Part shown: positions 1 to 12,183 of the stretch, one piece after another
Numbering within the stretch: the first letter of the stretch is position 1
Layout of the letters: every line of letters begins with the position of its first letter
From: Inonotus obliquus
Taxonomy: Eukaryota; Basidiomycota; Agaricomycetes; Hymenochaetales; Hymenochaetaceae
NCBI GenBank assembly: GCA_032164295.1
Contig: JAJHTX010000007.1
Location: forward strand, 744,001 to 808,000
Length of the DNA stretch: 64,000 bases
Direction: 5' to 3'
Program-made: the position numbers and the translations under genes
Notes under the pieces: model-generated
Told to the model about the DNA's origin: nothing
Databases searched by the model: none
What the model saw: only the letters and a program-made list of their open reading frames with translations

Positions 1-39
1 CACCGAATTAATTCTCTCCGTTCTGACTCTACTCAACAG

Positions 40-1608
40 TCCACACTGCTTCAAGCGCTCAGCTTTCCACTCCTCTCTCTACATGTACGTACCCTCTCCA
101 CACCAGCTGAACTCGTTACTGACCATGATGTAGTGTGATGGACTGTATACTTATCGCTGCCACGTACACCGTATGGAAGTACCTTGACAAGCAGGTTTCG
201 CCCGAATTTATCAATCTTCCATACCCCTGGCTGTATGGGTTCGCACGGTTCAGTCTCTGGGCATTCTACACGTTCTTCACTGGATTGTGGATGACCGGAC
301 TGTGGGTTATCGCGCACGAGTGCGGACACCAGGCGTTCTCGGAAAGCAAATTGGTCAACAACACTGTTGGCTGGGTTCTCCATTCTGCGTATGTCTCCCC
401 CTCTGTGTCTGTCCGGCGTTCTATTTCACCCGCGATCAGCGCTTCTCTTCGCTTCCCCTTCAATTTCTTGATTGAACCCTGCTGATTATGGAATCTAGAC
501 TCGGCGTTCCATACCACTCGTGGAGAATCACCCATTCGAAGCACCATGCATCCACAGCTCACATGACCCAGGATCAGGTATTCGTCCCCAAGACACGTTC
601 GCGATTCGGTCTGCCTCCTCTCGACCCGGCTAAGGAGGACATTTATGGCACGAGCGTGACAGATGAGGTCAAGAGGGAGCTGTTGGAAGCGCTAGGCGAT
701 TCGCCCATCGTAGCATCGTGGAACGCGGTGCTTCAACTGGTACGCACGTTGCCAGTCTATTATCACATGGGCTAACCTTGTCCAAAACTCGTGCAGCTGC
801 TTGGTTGGCCCATGTACATCACGATTAATGCATCTGGACAGAAGCGTTATCCCAGATTCACCAATCGTACGTCTTCTGACGTAACTTGATTCCGAGTTTT
901 GACGTAGCCTTTGATAGATTTCCTTCCTGGAGCCCCGCTGTTCAAGCCGCATGAATTCCACCAAATCATCATTTCCGACATCGGTATTCTCATTTGGGCA
1001 GCCGCACTCACCTGGTGGTCATACACAAGGGGATCCAGCGAGATGCTCCGCGCCTACTTCGTTCCGTATCTCTGGGTCAACCACTGGCTCGTCCTCATCA
1101 CTTTCCTGCAGCACACCGACCCCATCCTCCCGCACTACCGCGCACCGGCACATACCTTCCCGCGTGGTGCACTCGCGACCCTCGACCGTAACTTACTCGG
1201 CGATCTTGGACCCATTGGCTCATGGCTCGGTGCTTTTGCAACTCACGGTATCTCGGAGACCCATGTCCTTCACCACGTATCGAGCAAGATTCCGCACTAT
1301 AACGCGTGGGAAGCGACGTATGCACTTCGTGAGCGACTTGCAAGGGCTGGTATTAAGCTTCAAGGTCGTCCCGGTGGTTGGTCAGAAGTCTACCGAGTCT
1401 ACAAACAATGCAGAGTGAGTATATGCTGCAAATCCTAACTTGTTCGGTCCGAGACTGACGTGCTTTGAAGTTCGTCGAGGATGAGGGCAACATTGTCTTC
1501 TACAAGAATGCGCAGGGTCTCGCTGCTTCACGTCCGGTTATGCCTGAGGGAGGAACCATCAGCGATTCTGGTGTTGAGGTCGACGCCCCAAAAGGCAAGG
1601 CGGAGTAG
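40..1608 (+). CDS. FAD2: Delta-12 fatty-acid desaturase, 3' part
   Basis: A membrane-bound desaturase that converts oleoyl to linoleoyl chains in the ER. Visible exons are 40-84, 134-388, 499-739, 797-866, 918-1414 and 1471-1608. They give 414 residues in frame; the N-terminus lies left of the window, which opens inside an intron. All three histidine boxes that bind the di-iron centre are present: HECGH (about base 315), HSKHH (about 535) and HVLHH (about 1266). The stretch HSALGVPYHSW spanning the second intron matches the usual desaturase spacing. The protein ends in a hydrophilic GKAE tail. Family assignment is firm. Delta-12 rather than delta-15 or bifunctional activity is inferred from overall resemblance. 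Confidence 0.95.
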
Positions 1609-2019
1609 ATTTTCATCGTTTTGCAAGACTCGTTTCTTGGTCCGAATACCTCTTGAAGGGTGCAACTGCTATCGTGATGCTTTGATGGTAAGATGTGTTG
1701 ATGATACTTACCGACAAGTAGAAATTAAGAATCGTTAGAATAGCTTTGGATGTTCAATAGACATAGACTCTAATTGGAAGACGTAATACGGAAATTGTGT
1801 GTAGTGTCATAGTGCAAGGTTGCATATATGCACCACCGCTTGACGCCCCTTCACTTGCTTTGCATACATTCTCGCACACATTCGAGTCTAGACGTTCAGA
1901 GATGCGTTTCTCACCAACAAAGTTCCACTGAAAGAAGTCGAGTTCGAGTGTTGCATCTGCGTCTCAGCGCGTACAGGTCGATGACAATGACGCGCTTCGA
2001 GCTAAGGATTTTGGAAGGA

Positions 2020-2290
2020 CATCAGAGGGAGAGGAGGGAGATAATGGTATGGGAGAAGAGGGAGAGGAAGAGGGAGAGGATTGAAGGGAGGGATGTTGTT
2101 GTTGAGGGGAAATCGGGTGGTCCGGGTGAACACTGAGGATGTTGAGGTTGAGGTTTTGAGAGGTGCTGGTGCTGCTGCCTTTCCTTCCGTTTATCGTCGA
2201 GATTGGGGAGGTGAAGGAGAGAGGACTTGGGAGAGGGAGAGGGGGAGAGGAATGGGAGGATACCAGATGGGGATTGGAGATTTGTTTGGA
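2020..2290. repeat. Purine-rich low-complexity tract
   Basis: The plus strand is dominated by G and A (GAGAGGGAG-type motifs) for about 270 bases, with few pyrimidines. It encodes only Arg/Glu/Gly-rich nonsense frames. It could form triplex DNA or mark a degenerate simple repeat; I see no gene in it. Confidence 0.55.
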
Positions 2291-4355
2291 ATCTATGGAT
2301 ATAGATGGGCGTTGGCTTGGGTTAAGACGGGCGTGGTCACGATGGACTGAGGGGTCAGAGGTCAGAGGTCAAGAGTTATTGACTGATACTACTGGAAGTT
2401 ACAGGTTACTTTGGATGATTTCGTCAGCGTAGTCGCCATGTTTTTTTGATTCCTCCGAGTCTTTTTCACACCGTCGCACACACCACCATCACCATCACCA
2501 TCATCCCATAGTACCCATCCCCACTCCAATATTCCAATATTCCAATCCAATAATACTGTACATCCTATAAATAAACTTCTGATTATAATTAGAATTAGAA
2601 TTAGAACTTTCCGTAATATTAGCTAATCGTCTCTTTATTGCTGTTGTAGAATAGAGAACGAAAAGATCTCGGAGAGAGTTGCTGTTGCTACGGTGAACAA
2701 TATTACAAACGCGTGTGAACAACGAGTTGGAGTGAGAGAGTTGGAGGTGGTGGTGGTGGTGCAACGACGGTAGTGATAAACGTACTAGTATACGGTAACG
2801 GTAGTCAGCAACCATTAGTGTTACCATTTTGTTTATGTTTATGGTTATGATTGACGATCTCTCCCCGAATCACCCACTATCATACCAACAGAGATGCTTT
2901 GCCACGTGTACGAGGGTGGTAATTATTGTCGTTGCCGAAGTGACCGACTGCGGGTTACCAAACCAACCAACTTGGACGAGAATCTGGAGGATCTGAACTG
3001 CACACTGCACAGTGGTTCAAGTCGTCTCGTCTAGATGTTCTTTTGCATGATGGATGAGGCTTGAAGTATGAGATATGATCTTCTTCTTATCCTCTTCAGG
3101 TCCCAGGAGTCTTCTTGGAGGGTAACCGTTACACTCAGTGCTGTGTTTTCTGGATCGCGTTTTGTTGTCGTACGTTGTTGTTCCTTAAGCTTTCCCGACC
3201 GCCGTTTCTCAATTCTCTCTCGGTTCCTTTTCATAAAACTCTCACTCTCCGCAGCAGCTTTGGCTTTCTGGATTGTGGACAGTGGAGCTTTCTAGCTTTC
3301 TGGATGCGACCCTATGCGACGCGCGAGGCGACAACGAGTCGGTTACGGTTATGGTTACGGTTACGACTATCGAGCGAACGAACGAACGAACGAACTGACG
3401 AAAATGTGTTGTACCTGGTTTTTATTGTCCAATGAATTATTGGTATCATCGGTGATTTCATTTTCGTTTTGTATTGATTTCGAATTATATTGTATTGAGT
3501 TGCTAATGATTCCATTGTGTTTTTTAGAAGTCCCGCAACTCGCGACTTCGATTCCTGGTCTATTCGAGTAATGGAAGGAAAGGGGTCCGCAGGGGCAGAA
3601 GATTTTAGGGATCTTTTCACCCACCTACGACAAAGTGAATCTGCACCCAGCGATTGAGGTCCTAGGTGGGGATCAGCTTCCGTCTTGACTCTCGACGTCC
3701 ATCTTCACACACATCTTCTACGTTTTGTCGCTTTGATCGCTGACCGCAGGCCTGTCAGGTCTCCCCTCTTTTTGATAGCAAATTACTCGGTGCCGTGATT
3801 GATAACGTTGTTACCTTGATACGGACGAAAGCGCAGCAGTGGCGCAGCGGACTAGCGGGAAAGAATATTAATAGAGGAAAAAGAAGATTAAAAATAACTC
3901 TTTTGCAGGGAGGGTGGGATAAGCGATAGTACATACTTGCAGATTTGGTTGTAAAGTGGGTTGTGAGATTCACCTCGTCCTGTGTCGGTTGGTATTTACC
4001 GGGTGTTGGTCGTTGAGGTAAACAAGGGTTCGGTATAGCTTCCATTTGTTTTCTGCATTTGTTTTAAACTTACTTTGATTTGATCCCTTAAAGAAGGTTA
4101 TCACGCGAAGCTTAAGGGTGCGGTGTCGTTGTTGGTTTAACTACGTCCTACTGCGATACGATCGTGGGATGAACGTTCCCCCTCTTCGACCTTATAAGAT
4201 TCGAGTGGGCGTTAGTGTTTTGGATCTGCCTTGATCCCCCCTTCGTCCGTCCGTCTGTCCATTCGTGTAATCGCTCGCTCGATCAAGTGAACTGAATCGG
4301 ACGTCCCTGGACTCCTTCTGGACGTTTTTCGGCGCCCGCTACGCTGCGTAACCTA

Positions 4356-4379
4356 GTCTCGTCTCGTCTCGTCTCGTCT
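4356..4379. repeat. (GTCTC)n microsatellite
   Basis: Nearly five perfect copies of the pentamer GTCTC lie about 150 bases upstream of the start codon at 4527, in what should be the promoter or 5' leader of that gene. Confidence 0.8.
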
Positions 4380-4526
4380 TCCAATCTCCAATCTCCTATT
4401 CAAACTCGGACTTTCTAATCCCTGCCTCTAATGTGCTGGACGCTCTGAACTCTGATTAATCAACATAAAACCTCACGGACGGTTGTCTCCCCCCCCCCGC
4501 CTTTAAACGATTTTGGACCTGGGAAT

Positions 4527-7500
4527 ATGTCCCCGACACGCTCGTTATTATCACACTCGCTGGTATTCATCGTTTTTGTCTTTCGATTGGTTTTGGTGGG
4601 GAGTTTGGGTGTTGAGGTGGTAAGAGGTGCTCCTGGTTTGAGTCTTGGAAGCGCGCGGGCGCGTGCGGTTGGTGGGAATGGTTTGGAGGATAGGATAGGG
4701 TTTGGGTTGAATCAGGATGACGGTGTGGATGTGGAACGATACCCTTTCTTGAAGACGTGAGTCAACGCATTCGGAATCTCTTTTGATGAAAAAGTTCTTA
4801 CTTTCTCAAATGAATGAATGGGTTATTAGTTACTCCGAGTTCCAGGTACGACAGTATCTTGACGTTCGTCGAAAGAATAACTGATGAACTGAGATATCAT
4901 ATCCATAGATATCTGATGGGTTTGGTGGGTTAGCTGAGGAAGAAGCTGCTGAAGTCTTCATTCGTGAGTACCAATCCCCTCTCACCCGCGTCCTTCATCA
5001 AGCCAAGTATCATACCCTAATGATACGTATACGTGCGATAGGCCCATTCAACGGAATAGACCTCTCGACAATCCCATACGAACTATTCGATAAGCTAAAG
5101 CTCGCCAAAGAAGCAACAGAAGACGCAGAAATTGAGTGGTTTGACCCGGGTATTAGTCGTGCGGGTGAAGAGACTCCTACTGGTGCGTAAAAATCCCTTG
5201 TAATAAGCTAGTTGGAGCGAGGAGAATGGTTTGATTGATTGAGGGGGGATACGGATTTTAGGACAAGCGTTGAAAGTTGGGTTGTTGAAGAATCGTGTTT
5301 TGTTCGCGACGGTGAGTATTTTGTTGGTCTCTGTGTTCTTGGATGGGGATGAAAGTCTGATGAGTTGGTTATTCGTCACTCCCCCCCCCCTTGCGGTCTT
5401 TGTTAGGCTGCTGTACAAATCCTTGAAATCGAGGCGGCGCATAACAAAGCTTTGAAAGTCGTAGACCCGTACGAGCAAGACGATTTATCATTTGCTAGGT
5501 AAGTCCCCTAACTTTCTTCAACCCCCCCCCCCCTCTTCCTCTCTTCCCGTTTTCTCCAAATTTGATACCGACTCGCTTAACGTTTTTTTTGGGAATTCGA
5601 TTGGGTATTTGGATATTTGGATATTAGATCGTACCTGGCTTGGACGATCGAAGCTGATCAGGAAAACGATGGTGAACCTTCGTTGGGGGTTACCTAACTC
5701 GACATTCGACATTCGACATTCGACATTCGATACGACTCGTTTTTCCTGTGGTTGGGTTGGGTTGGGTCGATTCGATTTATCGCTTGTGGATCCTCTGAAA
5801 AGAAGGAAGATTGGGGGTTTTGAAGAGGATAATCGAGTCTTGAAGGATCCTTACCCGACCCTACCTGGATTCGCGAATCTTTTGCTCTTCGAGGGACGAG
5901 GACGACGGACGACGGACGGACGAAACGCGTCTTGTCATTGTACACCGCGCCCATCTTGCGATATGACACAAAGGACGCCACGCCCATCCCCTCCTCTACC
6001 CATTCACAGCGTACCGTGAAGTGCTTATGCATCGTTGTTTTGCACCTGGACCTGGTACATGGAGCGACGTTTGTCCGTTGTTCGTTTGGTGATACCATCC
6101 GGAATTCCGAGGAATAGAGGACCCGACGAGATGGACTCACCTAAGGCTCTTTCGCGCTCGTGTCTTCGTGCCTGAAACAATCAAGGTCAGAAACAAAGCG
6201 CAGATAAGCATGGCCATTCCGATCTGTTTGAGCTATGGGCGGCAACGTGAACGTGTTGGACAGATGAAAGATATGGATACGCTGAGCGGTGAGCTGTCGA
6301 GATGCTGAGATGATTGATGATCGCTTGGTTCGTGGTTCATGGTCCATGGTCCATGGTTTATGGTCAGGGTTTATCAGTCTATCTCATCCTTCAGGCTTTC
6401 AAGGCGTCTGTTATTGGAGGTGGGTAGGATGCAGGATCATTGGGATGGTTGATGATAGGCACACTAGGTGGTGATGGGAGTTTAGTAATCGTACGGGGTT
6501 TGGTCCTGACCTGACCTGTCTTGCCTCTGTCCTACCTTGTCAGTATCGTCGCTGTTGTCATATATATTGCCAATATTTGTGAAGAGACGACTCGGACCGT
6601 TAATACATAGGAATAATTTATATAGGTGTTCTTGTTCATTTCGTATCTTTATATCAAAACTGTGTGTCTCTGTGCGTCTCTGTGTCTGTTTAGGATGTAG
6701 GATGTAGAATGTAGGACGGTGATAGTTATGCGGGACGAGACGCATAATCCAATCGTTCTTCTAAGTAGTCAAACACTTCTGTCGTCCTCTCCCATATTGG
6801 GTAAATTGATAGACTGGTACCGATAGGCTCAGAGTCCGATCTCCACGCGGTTTGTTTGAATATGATGTGAGAGGGTGGGATTGGTGAGAGGCATTTGAGG
6901 TTTAGACACGAGACTCGAGGGTGTTGATGTTGATATGTCCGCTGGATAGGAACAGCGTGGCTTCATTGCATTGACGCATAGATGCGCGAATATCAATGTC
7001 TCGCTTGAACGGAGTGCCAGTGACCAGTGGCACTATCTGGTATAAGGTAGTCAGTGGCCAATGGTCAGTATAAGCGGACGAAATTCGGGGAGTCTTGACT
7101 CTGAACGGGGCAGAATTGAAAAGACAGGTTGACTCGGCAGGTGATTGGTTAGTTATACTGTATTACACGGGATATATAGTCAACGCTCTTGTTCTCTTAT
7201 GCTTGTTCTCTTGATGGGTATCATCTTTGTACCTGATTCTGTACTGACCAAAAGACCGGTCAGTAATATATCGCAGTGAGTATTAATTGACTTCAACACG
7301 CGGTCTAGATTCCCGATAAAAATGTTCTCGACATCGGAGAGCCAGGTGAAAGGCCACTTAACGTAGCATTTCCTTATAAAAGCCTTTTCTTCACATCACA
7401 ACTTGGGTAAATTGCCTCAACGGATGCTGAAAGGCGCAAGGAGACACGTTAGATTAACGAGAGAGTTGTTCCCATGTCCCATTGTTGTGGGAATGATGTC

Positions 7501-7804
7501 GTAAAGTGCCGACTGAGTCGCTGAGAGAAGTTGTCGTTGATGGTAAATATAGACGTTGATTAAAGCTAACTCCTCCGAACCCGAGGACCGCTTCCGGTTC
7601 TTGAGGGAAAAGTATTAAGAGCTGGGACGGGTCAACCCAACGTCTAACGGCTAACAGCTTTTTCTCAGGTACAGAGAGTTGGCTCTGGCTCTCACTTCGT
7701 TGTTACTCGGCTACATCCAATCTTCCGGGACATTTGCAAGCAAAGGCGTGCACGTCTGGAAACGAGACGAATCAGAAATCTATAAAAAGGACGATAGACC
7801 TTGA
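4527..7804 (+). CDS. Secreted protein of unknown function
   Basis: I do not recognise the family. Exons are 4527-4756, 4830-4845 (16 bases), 4909-4963, 5042-5182, 5262-5311, 5407-5498 and 7669-7804, totalling exactly 240 codons. The N-terminus has a hydrophobic signal-like segment (residues about 8-32). Behind it lies a mostly helical, acidic region with motifs such as GLAEEEAAEVF and AAVQILEIEAAHNKAL, loosely reminiscent of four-helix secreted proteins. The last exon encodes YRELALALTSLLLGYIQ and ends in a charged tail. The final intron (5499-7668) is about 2.17 kb, roughly forty times normal. If it is not spliced, the frame stops at 5502 after 195 residues. A GTAAGT donor and a CTAAC...TTTCTCAG end support the long model. 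Confidence 0.6.
5499..7668 (+). other. Candidate 2.17-kb intron
   Basis: It is bounded by a consensus donor (GTAAGT at 5499) and a strong acceptor with two branch-point-like CTAAC motifs (about 7643 and 7651) before TTTCTCAG. It joins two exons in compatible phase. Inside I see C tracts near 5522, four copies of GACATTC at 5701-5728, tandem CCATGGT-type repeats near 6340, and no supported gene. No terminal repeats were obvious by eye, so whether it is an inserted element is open. Confidence 0.5.
5701..5728. repeat. (GACATTC)x4 heptamer repeat
   Basis: Four perfect tandem copies of a 7-base unit inside the long intron of the gene at 4527. Confidence 0.85.
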
Positions 7805-8249
7805 GAATGGTCCCTGAAGAAAGGGGAGCAGATAGCCACCAATCCGTTGGAGTGTCAATGATTGCTGCGAATTAATAGACCATTAGATGGGAAGTGGTAC
7901 GATTCGACTCCATGAGTCAGTGTGGACCTTTTTTACTGCGCAGCGATGATTAATTTGAATTTTGTACACATGCGATACACACATGCGTGGGAGGTTAGAG
8001 GATGGTGAGTTGTTAGGGTTTTCGTGGATGCTGAAATTGGGATTGCGTGGGCTACATAAGATACAGTCGTGGGGAGGATATGTGTCGATAGGGGTGGTGA
8101 AGCTTCGTCGTTCTATAAAGGTCCCGTTCGTCATTCTATCCTTCCCAATAGAACAGAATAGAGAATAGACAGAGTACGTCAGGCCAAGACCAAGGCGGCA
8201 TGAGGGCATTACGGTTGGACAAGGTATTGTATGCTGGCAGTGGTAAAAA
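7805..8249. other. Convergent intergenic region
   Basis: 445 bases between the 3' end of the secreted-protein gene and the 3' end of TOM22. No coding, RNA or repeat feature could be supported. Confidence 0.6.
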
Positions 8250-8772
8250 TTAGAAACCAGGTGGGACGACGCCCTTCTGCTGTTCGTTTGGATTGGTTGG
8301 GTAACCTCCCATCATCTAAAGAGCGCGGGAGATTTTTTGAGCGGACGTGAATCAAAGTTAAAAGAAGCATGGGCCGAAAAAAAGACGCGTGACGAACCTG
8401 CTGCGCACCGGCCTGCTGAGCAAGCATCTCTTTCTCCTGTGCGACAATTTTTGCTTCGTCTTCGAGGATAAGGGCTAATGGTAATCCTACGAGGAGAGCG
8501 GAAGTTGTGACTACCCAAACGACGTTTCCAGCGAGTCTACTGCTCGTTTTGAAAGCGGAGAACGTTTTTGATATGCGTGAGGTGATGGTGTAACGTGTTG
8601 TCGGCGGCACGATGTCGACGAGTGCTGCGAGACGGTCGAAAAACGATTCGTGCTCTGGCTCTGAGATCATTGAGTCGAGAGAGTCTGTTGAGCCTGACCG
8701 TTCTGAACCTTCTGAGCCGTATACGGAGTTCTGCTCCTCCTTTTCGTCTTGTATTTCTGTGACCTTGACCAT
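8250..8772 (-). CDS. TOM22: Mitochondrial import receptor Tom22
   Basis: The central receptor and organiser of the TOM complex in the outer mitochondrial membrane. It has two exons (8398-8772 and 8250-8315) and 146 residues, close to the usual 140-155. The acidic cytosolic N-terminus carries SEGSERSGSTDSLDS. It is followed by the signature FFDRLAALVDIVPPTTRY, a single membrane helix (VVWVVTTSALLVGLPLALI) and a short intermembrane tail rich in Glu/Gln. The start MVKVTEI is the first in-frame ATG and matches the family. The gene is divergent from the transcription factor at 8937. Confidence 0.95.
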
Positions 8773-8936
8773 GTCGTGTGTCGGCGTTGACGAAAGCAAG
8801 AGTGGGTGACAGCGAACAACAAGAAAAAGAGAGATAATTACGTAATCGTGAAATTCCCATGTACTGAACGGAGGTTATATAATGTTGTGATGAGCCGCTT
8901 CCGGTACCGAAACTTACTCTACAGTGCACTCTACCA
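8773..8936. promoter_or_regulatory. TOM22 / Zn2Cys6 regulator divergent promoter
   Basis: Only 164 bases separate the two start codons. The region contains a perfect palindrome ATTACGTAAT (8837-8846), a bZIP-type site, and a TATA-like TTATATAA (8875-8882) about 55 bases upstream of the plus-strand ATG. Shared control is inferred from position only. Confidence 0.55.
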
Positions 8937-11900
8937 ATGGCTCAGCCAACATCTCTCCCCTCAACTCCCAGGTCTTCCGCACCTCAAGGTATGTCCCTCT
9001 CCCGGCCCTCTCTTTCTCTCCCACTCTCTCCCATCCTCACTCGTCGTTCTCTCCGGCAGCCAACGGTTCACAAAACTAATATTAATTGCTCATCGTACGT
9101 TTCAGTCGCCGGTCTACCCACGCCCATGCAGCAGCACGCCATTCACGAACTCGCAAAGACTCTCCCTCCACCACGCCGACAGAACGTCGCCTGTGATGCT
9201 TGCAGGTCTGTCGCGAATATCTCACAGTCCACCGAGCTGGTATTAAGTTGTGTTTCATGTCTATAGGACGCGCAAAGTCAGATGTACCCAATTGCCTGGG
9301 CAGGACAAGGTGTGAACCTCATCTTCCTTGATTTGTTACACTGGGCTGAACTACTCTCGCATTATAGTGCCAGGTCAGACTGAGGCACCTCACAGCATAT
9401 ATTTTGCGAATATTCATTATTATATTCTGTGATAGCATTGTATCTCCAAGAATTATCCCTGCACGTAAGTTCTGCTCGAGGGCTTGGCAGAAGGACAGTC
9501 GTTTTGACCTGCATTGACAGACACTACGTCCAACAGCAGACCTCTGAGAAAAAGCGCGGAACCGGTGTGAACCGAAGAACGCGAACTACCAGTTCAACGA
9601 ATGCTAGGCGAGTATAATATCTGTTTCAGCTTTTCCATCAACGCTCATCCTACTACCGAGTAGTGCCTCTTCGGTTGCATCGGGCTCCAAGTCGTCAGTG
9701 CTTCCGCTTCAAGGCTCCGTTGAATCAGCACCTCTAACGTAATCTATTAATAGACCACCTCCTGGAGATACATCTCCATCAAGTGTATCCGCCCAAGGAA
9801 ACAGGCCGTATGGGACACAGTATTCGCTCTCGCTTCCCTATCAACTGCCGAATTCCCGTGCCTCTCCTCATGTAGCAACGACACAGCTGCTCGCGTATCT
9901 CTTCTCCCCAGAGGGACCGACGTAATTCATCCGAGTCAATGTTTGATGGTCCAGGGCTGATTGAGTTGCTTTTAGAGATCCCGCAACCTTCTCGGCATCA
10001 AACCGAGGGCGTTCGCCAATTTACAATGATTGGGGAGAAATGAGCAAACGTCTCGAGAGCGAAGCATTTCGAGTCGAGTACGTCGTTGGTCTCGATCGAG
10101 GCAGATTTGATGCATGTGTGCTGATGCAAACATGCCAGGTTCGCTCTGGACTTGGTCGAGGTCTTCTTTCAGATATGCCACACGCGGTTACCATTACTCA
10201 ACCCTGAGCAATTTCGTTCGAGACTAAAGTATGCGCTCGCTCCGGGTTCTTCGACGTCGCCGGAGAAGCCACTGCACCCGGCCTTACTTTCGACAGTAAT
10301 TGCCTGGGGCGCAAAGTTTTCCGAACATCCACTACTTGTTACCGATCGTCAGGGTGCTGGAGGTCAAAGTCGTCTAGCACGTATGCTTGTCAACCGGGCG
10401 CGAGAGGTTGCCGAGGCAGAGAAGGTTCATCGTATCAGTACGGTCGACCATATCGTGATTGCCTTACTCATTGAACCGCTGCAAAATCGTACGAGCGTGT
10501 TCCACCCGTGCTTATCTTTTACTAATCCTTTCTTTGGTAGAAACTCCTGACGACCCAGACTGTGAGTCTGCTTCCTTCAGCTGCTGCGACGAAGTTGAAA
10601 TAACTCCCACCTGACAGGCTTCCATGGCTTCTGGCTCGCTTGTGCCATCCGACACCTCCTGTTTCTCCAGGTACGATGCAATAGCCGTCGACTTTTAATT
10701 AAAGGTTAACCAGTATTGGAGTGCAGATCAATCACAAATCCGTTATGACCACTATTCAGGATCCCGAGGCCCGGGGAACAATGATCTTCGCCTGGTGGAT
10801 GGCTTGTTTGGCGGACGCATATCATTCGGCCTATTATCGCCGGAAGCCCATACTGTGAGCTTTTATAGCATGCGATGATATTTCCGACTGACTTGAGCGC
10901 ATTAGCGACGATGACGACTATGATATTGACTTCTACACCGTCGAGCCATTACCGCCAGAAGTTCACGATGTTCAAGGCGTGCATAGCGCCGGACTGTCGC
11001 CCCGAGAACAATACGAGGTTCGTCTTCTAGAAAGAATCGCTCGTCCTAGACTCATTTGCGTTTTGCCTCTTCATTGCTCTTCGTATTTCAGTTTATAGTA
11101 AGTTCCCATTTGCCTTGCGCGTACGGTTATTCTTATTGGTTGTTACCCAGGGGTACTATCGTGCGGCGCATGCACTCGCACGCATCACGCGATACATGTC
11201 CAAACAGTTGTGGCGACCTACTACGGAGTCCGATGGGATACCGTTTGACTCCTTATGTAGTATAGTCAATAAGCTCAACGAATTCCGACAAGAACATCTA
11301 CCTCGAGTTGGAGTCCCCAGCGACTTTGAATCGGAGTGGGACTTCGTGTCTGCGGTTTCTGCATGTGAGAATTTTATTTGGTCTGACCTATAGGATGATC
11401 AGGATAATTAAGGCTGACATTACCGCTCTCTCTTGCCTCATTTCCAATGCCAAGGTGCGAGCGATGCGACGTACCATGTCATGTGGGTCATTGTTTTCAA
11501 CGCCGTCGATGATTTCGGAATCAAGGAGTTCAACGATGCCATGCGAATGAGTTCGATAACCAACATGCCTCCAGACCCTACAATTGAATCAGTGAAGCAC
11601 AAGATTCTAGACGAGGCGTTGCACGGCGCCTTGCGGATTGCTGGCTTGGTAAGAAAACACAGCTTCTGACCTTGGCATGTCAATAAATTGTACCGTTGTC
11701 AGACTGGCGTCTTGACTTCGAACGGTTATCTCGTAAGTGCTTTTTAATTGAAAAATTCCATCAATTTAATTATGGCGCCCAATGACTGATTTCTCCCACC
11801 TACAGAAACTGGATCCAGCCGTTATGCATTTCAGTTGCTTAACCGCAGGGACGCTTCTTGCGAGACTGGGTCGACCGGAAGTGTCAAATTGCGTCGCAGG

Positions 11901-12183
11901 CCTTAAGCAGTATAACTATGCCTACGAGGAGGCGGGTGAGGAAGCGATTGAGATGGAACGGGTATACAACAGCTCGGTGAATGGCGAATCGGACCTTAAC
12001 CACATGTCGTCTGCTGTACTTACCCAGCAGCACGGCGCGAGCCCCTCGCTTCACGAACATGCCCTCGGACATGGGACAAGTCATCCAATGGCTGTTGATC
12101 CTCCCCCTGCAATTGCTGTCTACGGTCAGAACGGGACCGCTCGTCCTGATGCGAATACTATAAATTCGTACCATTTTGCTTGA
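8937..12183 (+). CDS. Zn(II)2Cys6 fungal transcription factor
   Basis: Nuclear DNA-binding regulator; target unknown. Nineteen exons give 715 residues in frame: 8937-8988, 9106-9205, 9267-9309, 9368-9373, 9436-9464, 9521-9607, 9661-9693, 9754-9921, 9976-10077, 10139-10488, 10541-10561, 10618-10670, 10727-10854, 10906-11017, 11050-11097, 11151-11364, 11455-11648, 11703-11732 and 11806-12183. The zinc cluster (residues about 46-75) reads CDACRTRKVRC, then DKC, QHC and YPC, followed by the linker YVQQQTSEKKR. The six-base exon supplies the fourth cysteine. A fungal-specific middle-homology domain follows (EVFFQICHTRLPLLNP; WWMACLADAYHSAYYRRKP). The intron at 9608 uses a GC donor, and the 9608-9753 boundaries are the least certain. 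Confidence 0.88.
9368..9373 (+). other. 6-base microexon (TGCCAG) in zinc cluster
   Basis: Flanked by introns 9310-9367 (58 bases) and 9374-9435 (62 bases), each with GT and AG ends. It encodes Cys-Gln, restoring the Zn2Cys6 spacing ...DKC-QHC.... Without it the frame is kept but one zinc ligand is lost. Confidence 0.8.

Larger units (their letters stand above)
1609..4526. other. Long gene-poor region
   Basis: 2.9 kb with no convincing exon on either strand. Open frames here are short and rich in low-complexity residues. It holds a G/A-rich strand-asymmetric stretch (about 2020-2290), a CACCAT run near 2480, degenerate GGTTAC repeats and a CGAA run near 3340-3395, GTCTC repeats at 4356-4379 and a C tract near 4490. 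It is probably the desaturase 3' flank plus an unusually long upstream region for the gene at 4527. Confidence 0.6.

Noticed and set aside
3338..3366. GGTTAC-type hexamer repeats resembling telomeric DNA
   Set aside because: Only about four degenerate copies, unlike fungal TTAGGG arrays, and inside an ordinary gene-rich region.
3838..3870. TGGCGCAGCGG resembles a tRNA A box
   Set aside because: No B box (GGTTCGANTCC) or foldable acceptor and T arms follow within tRNA distance.
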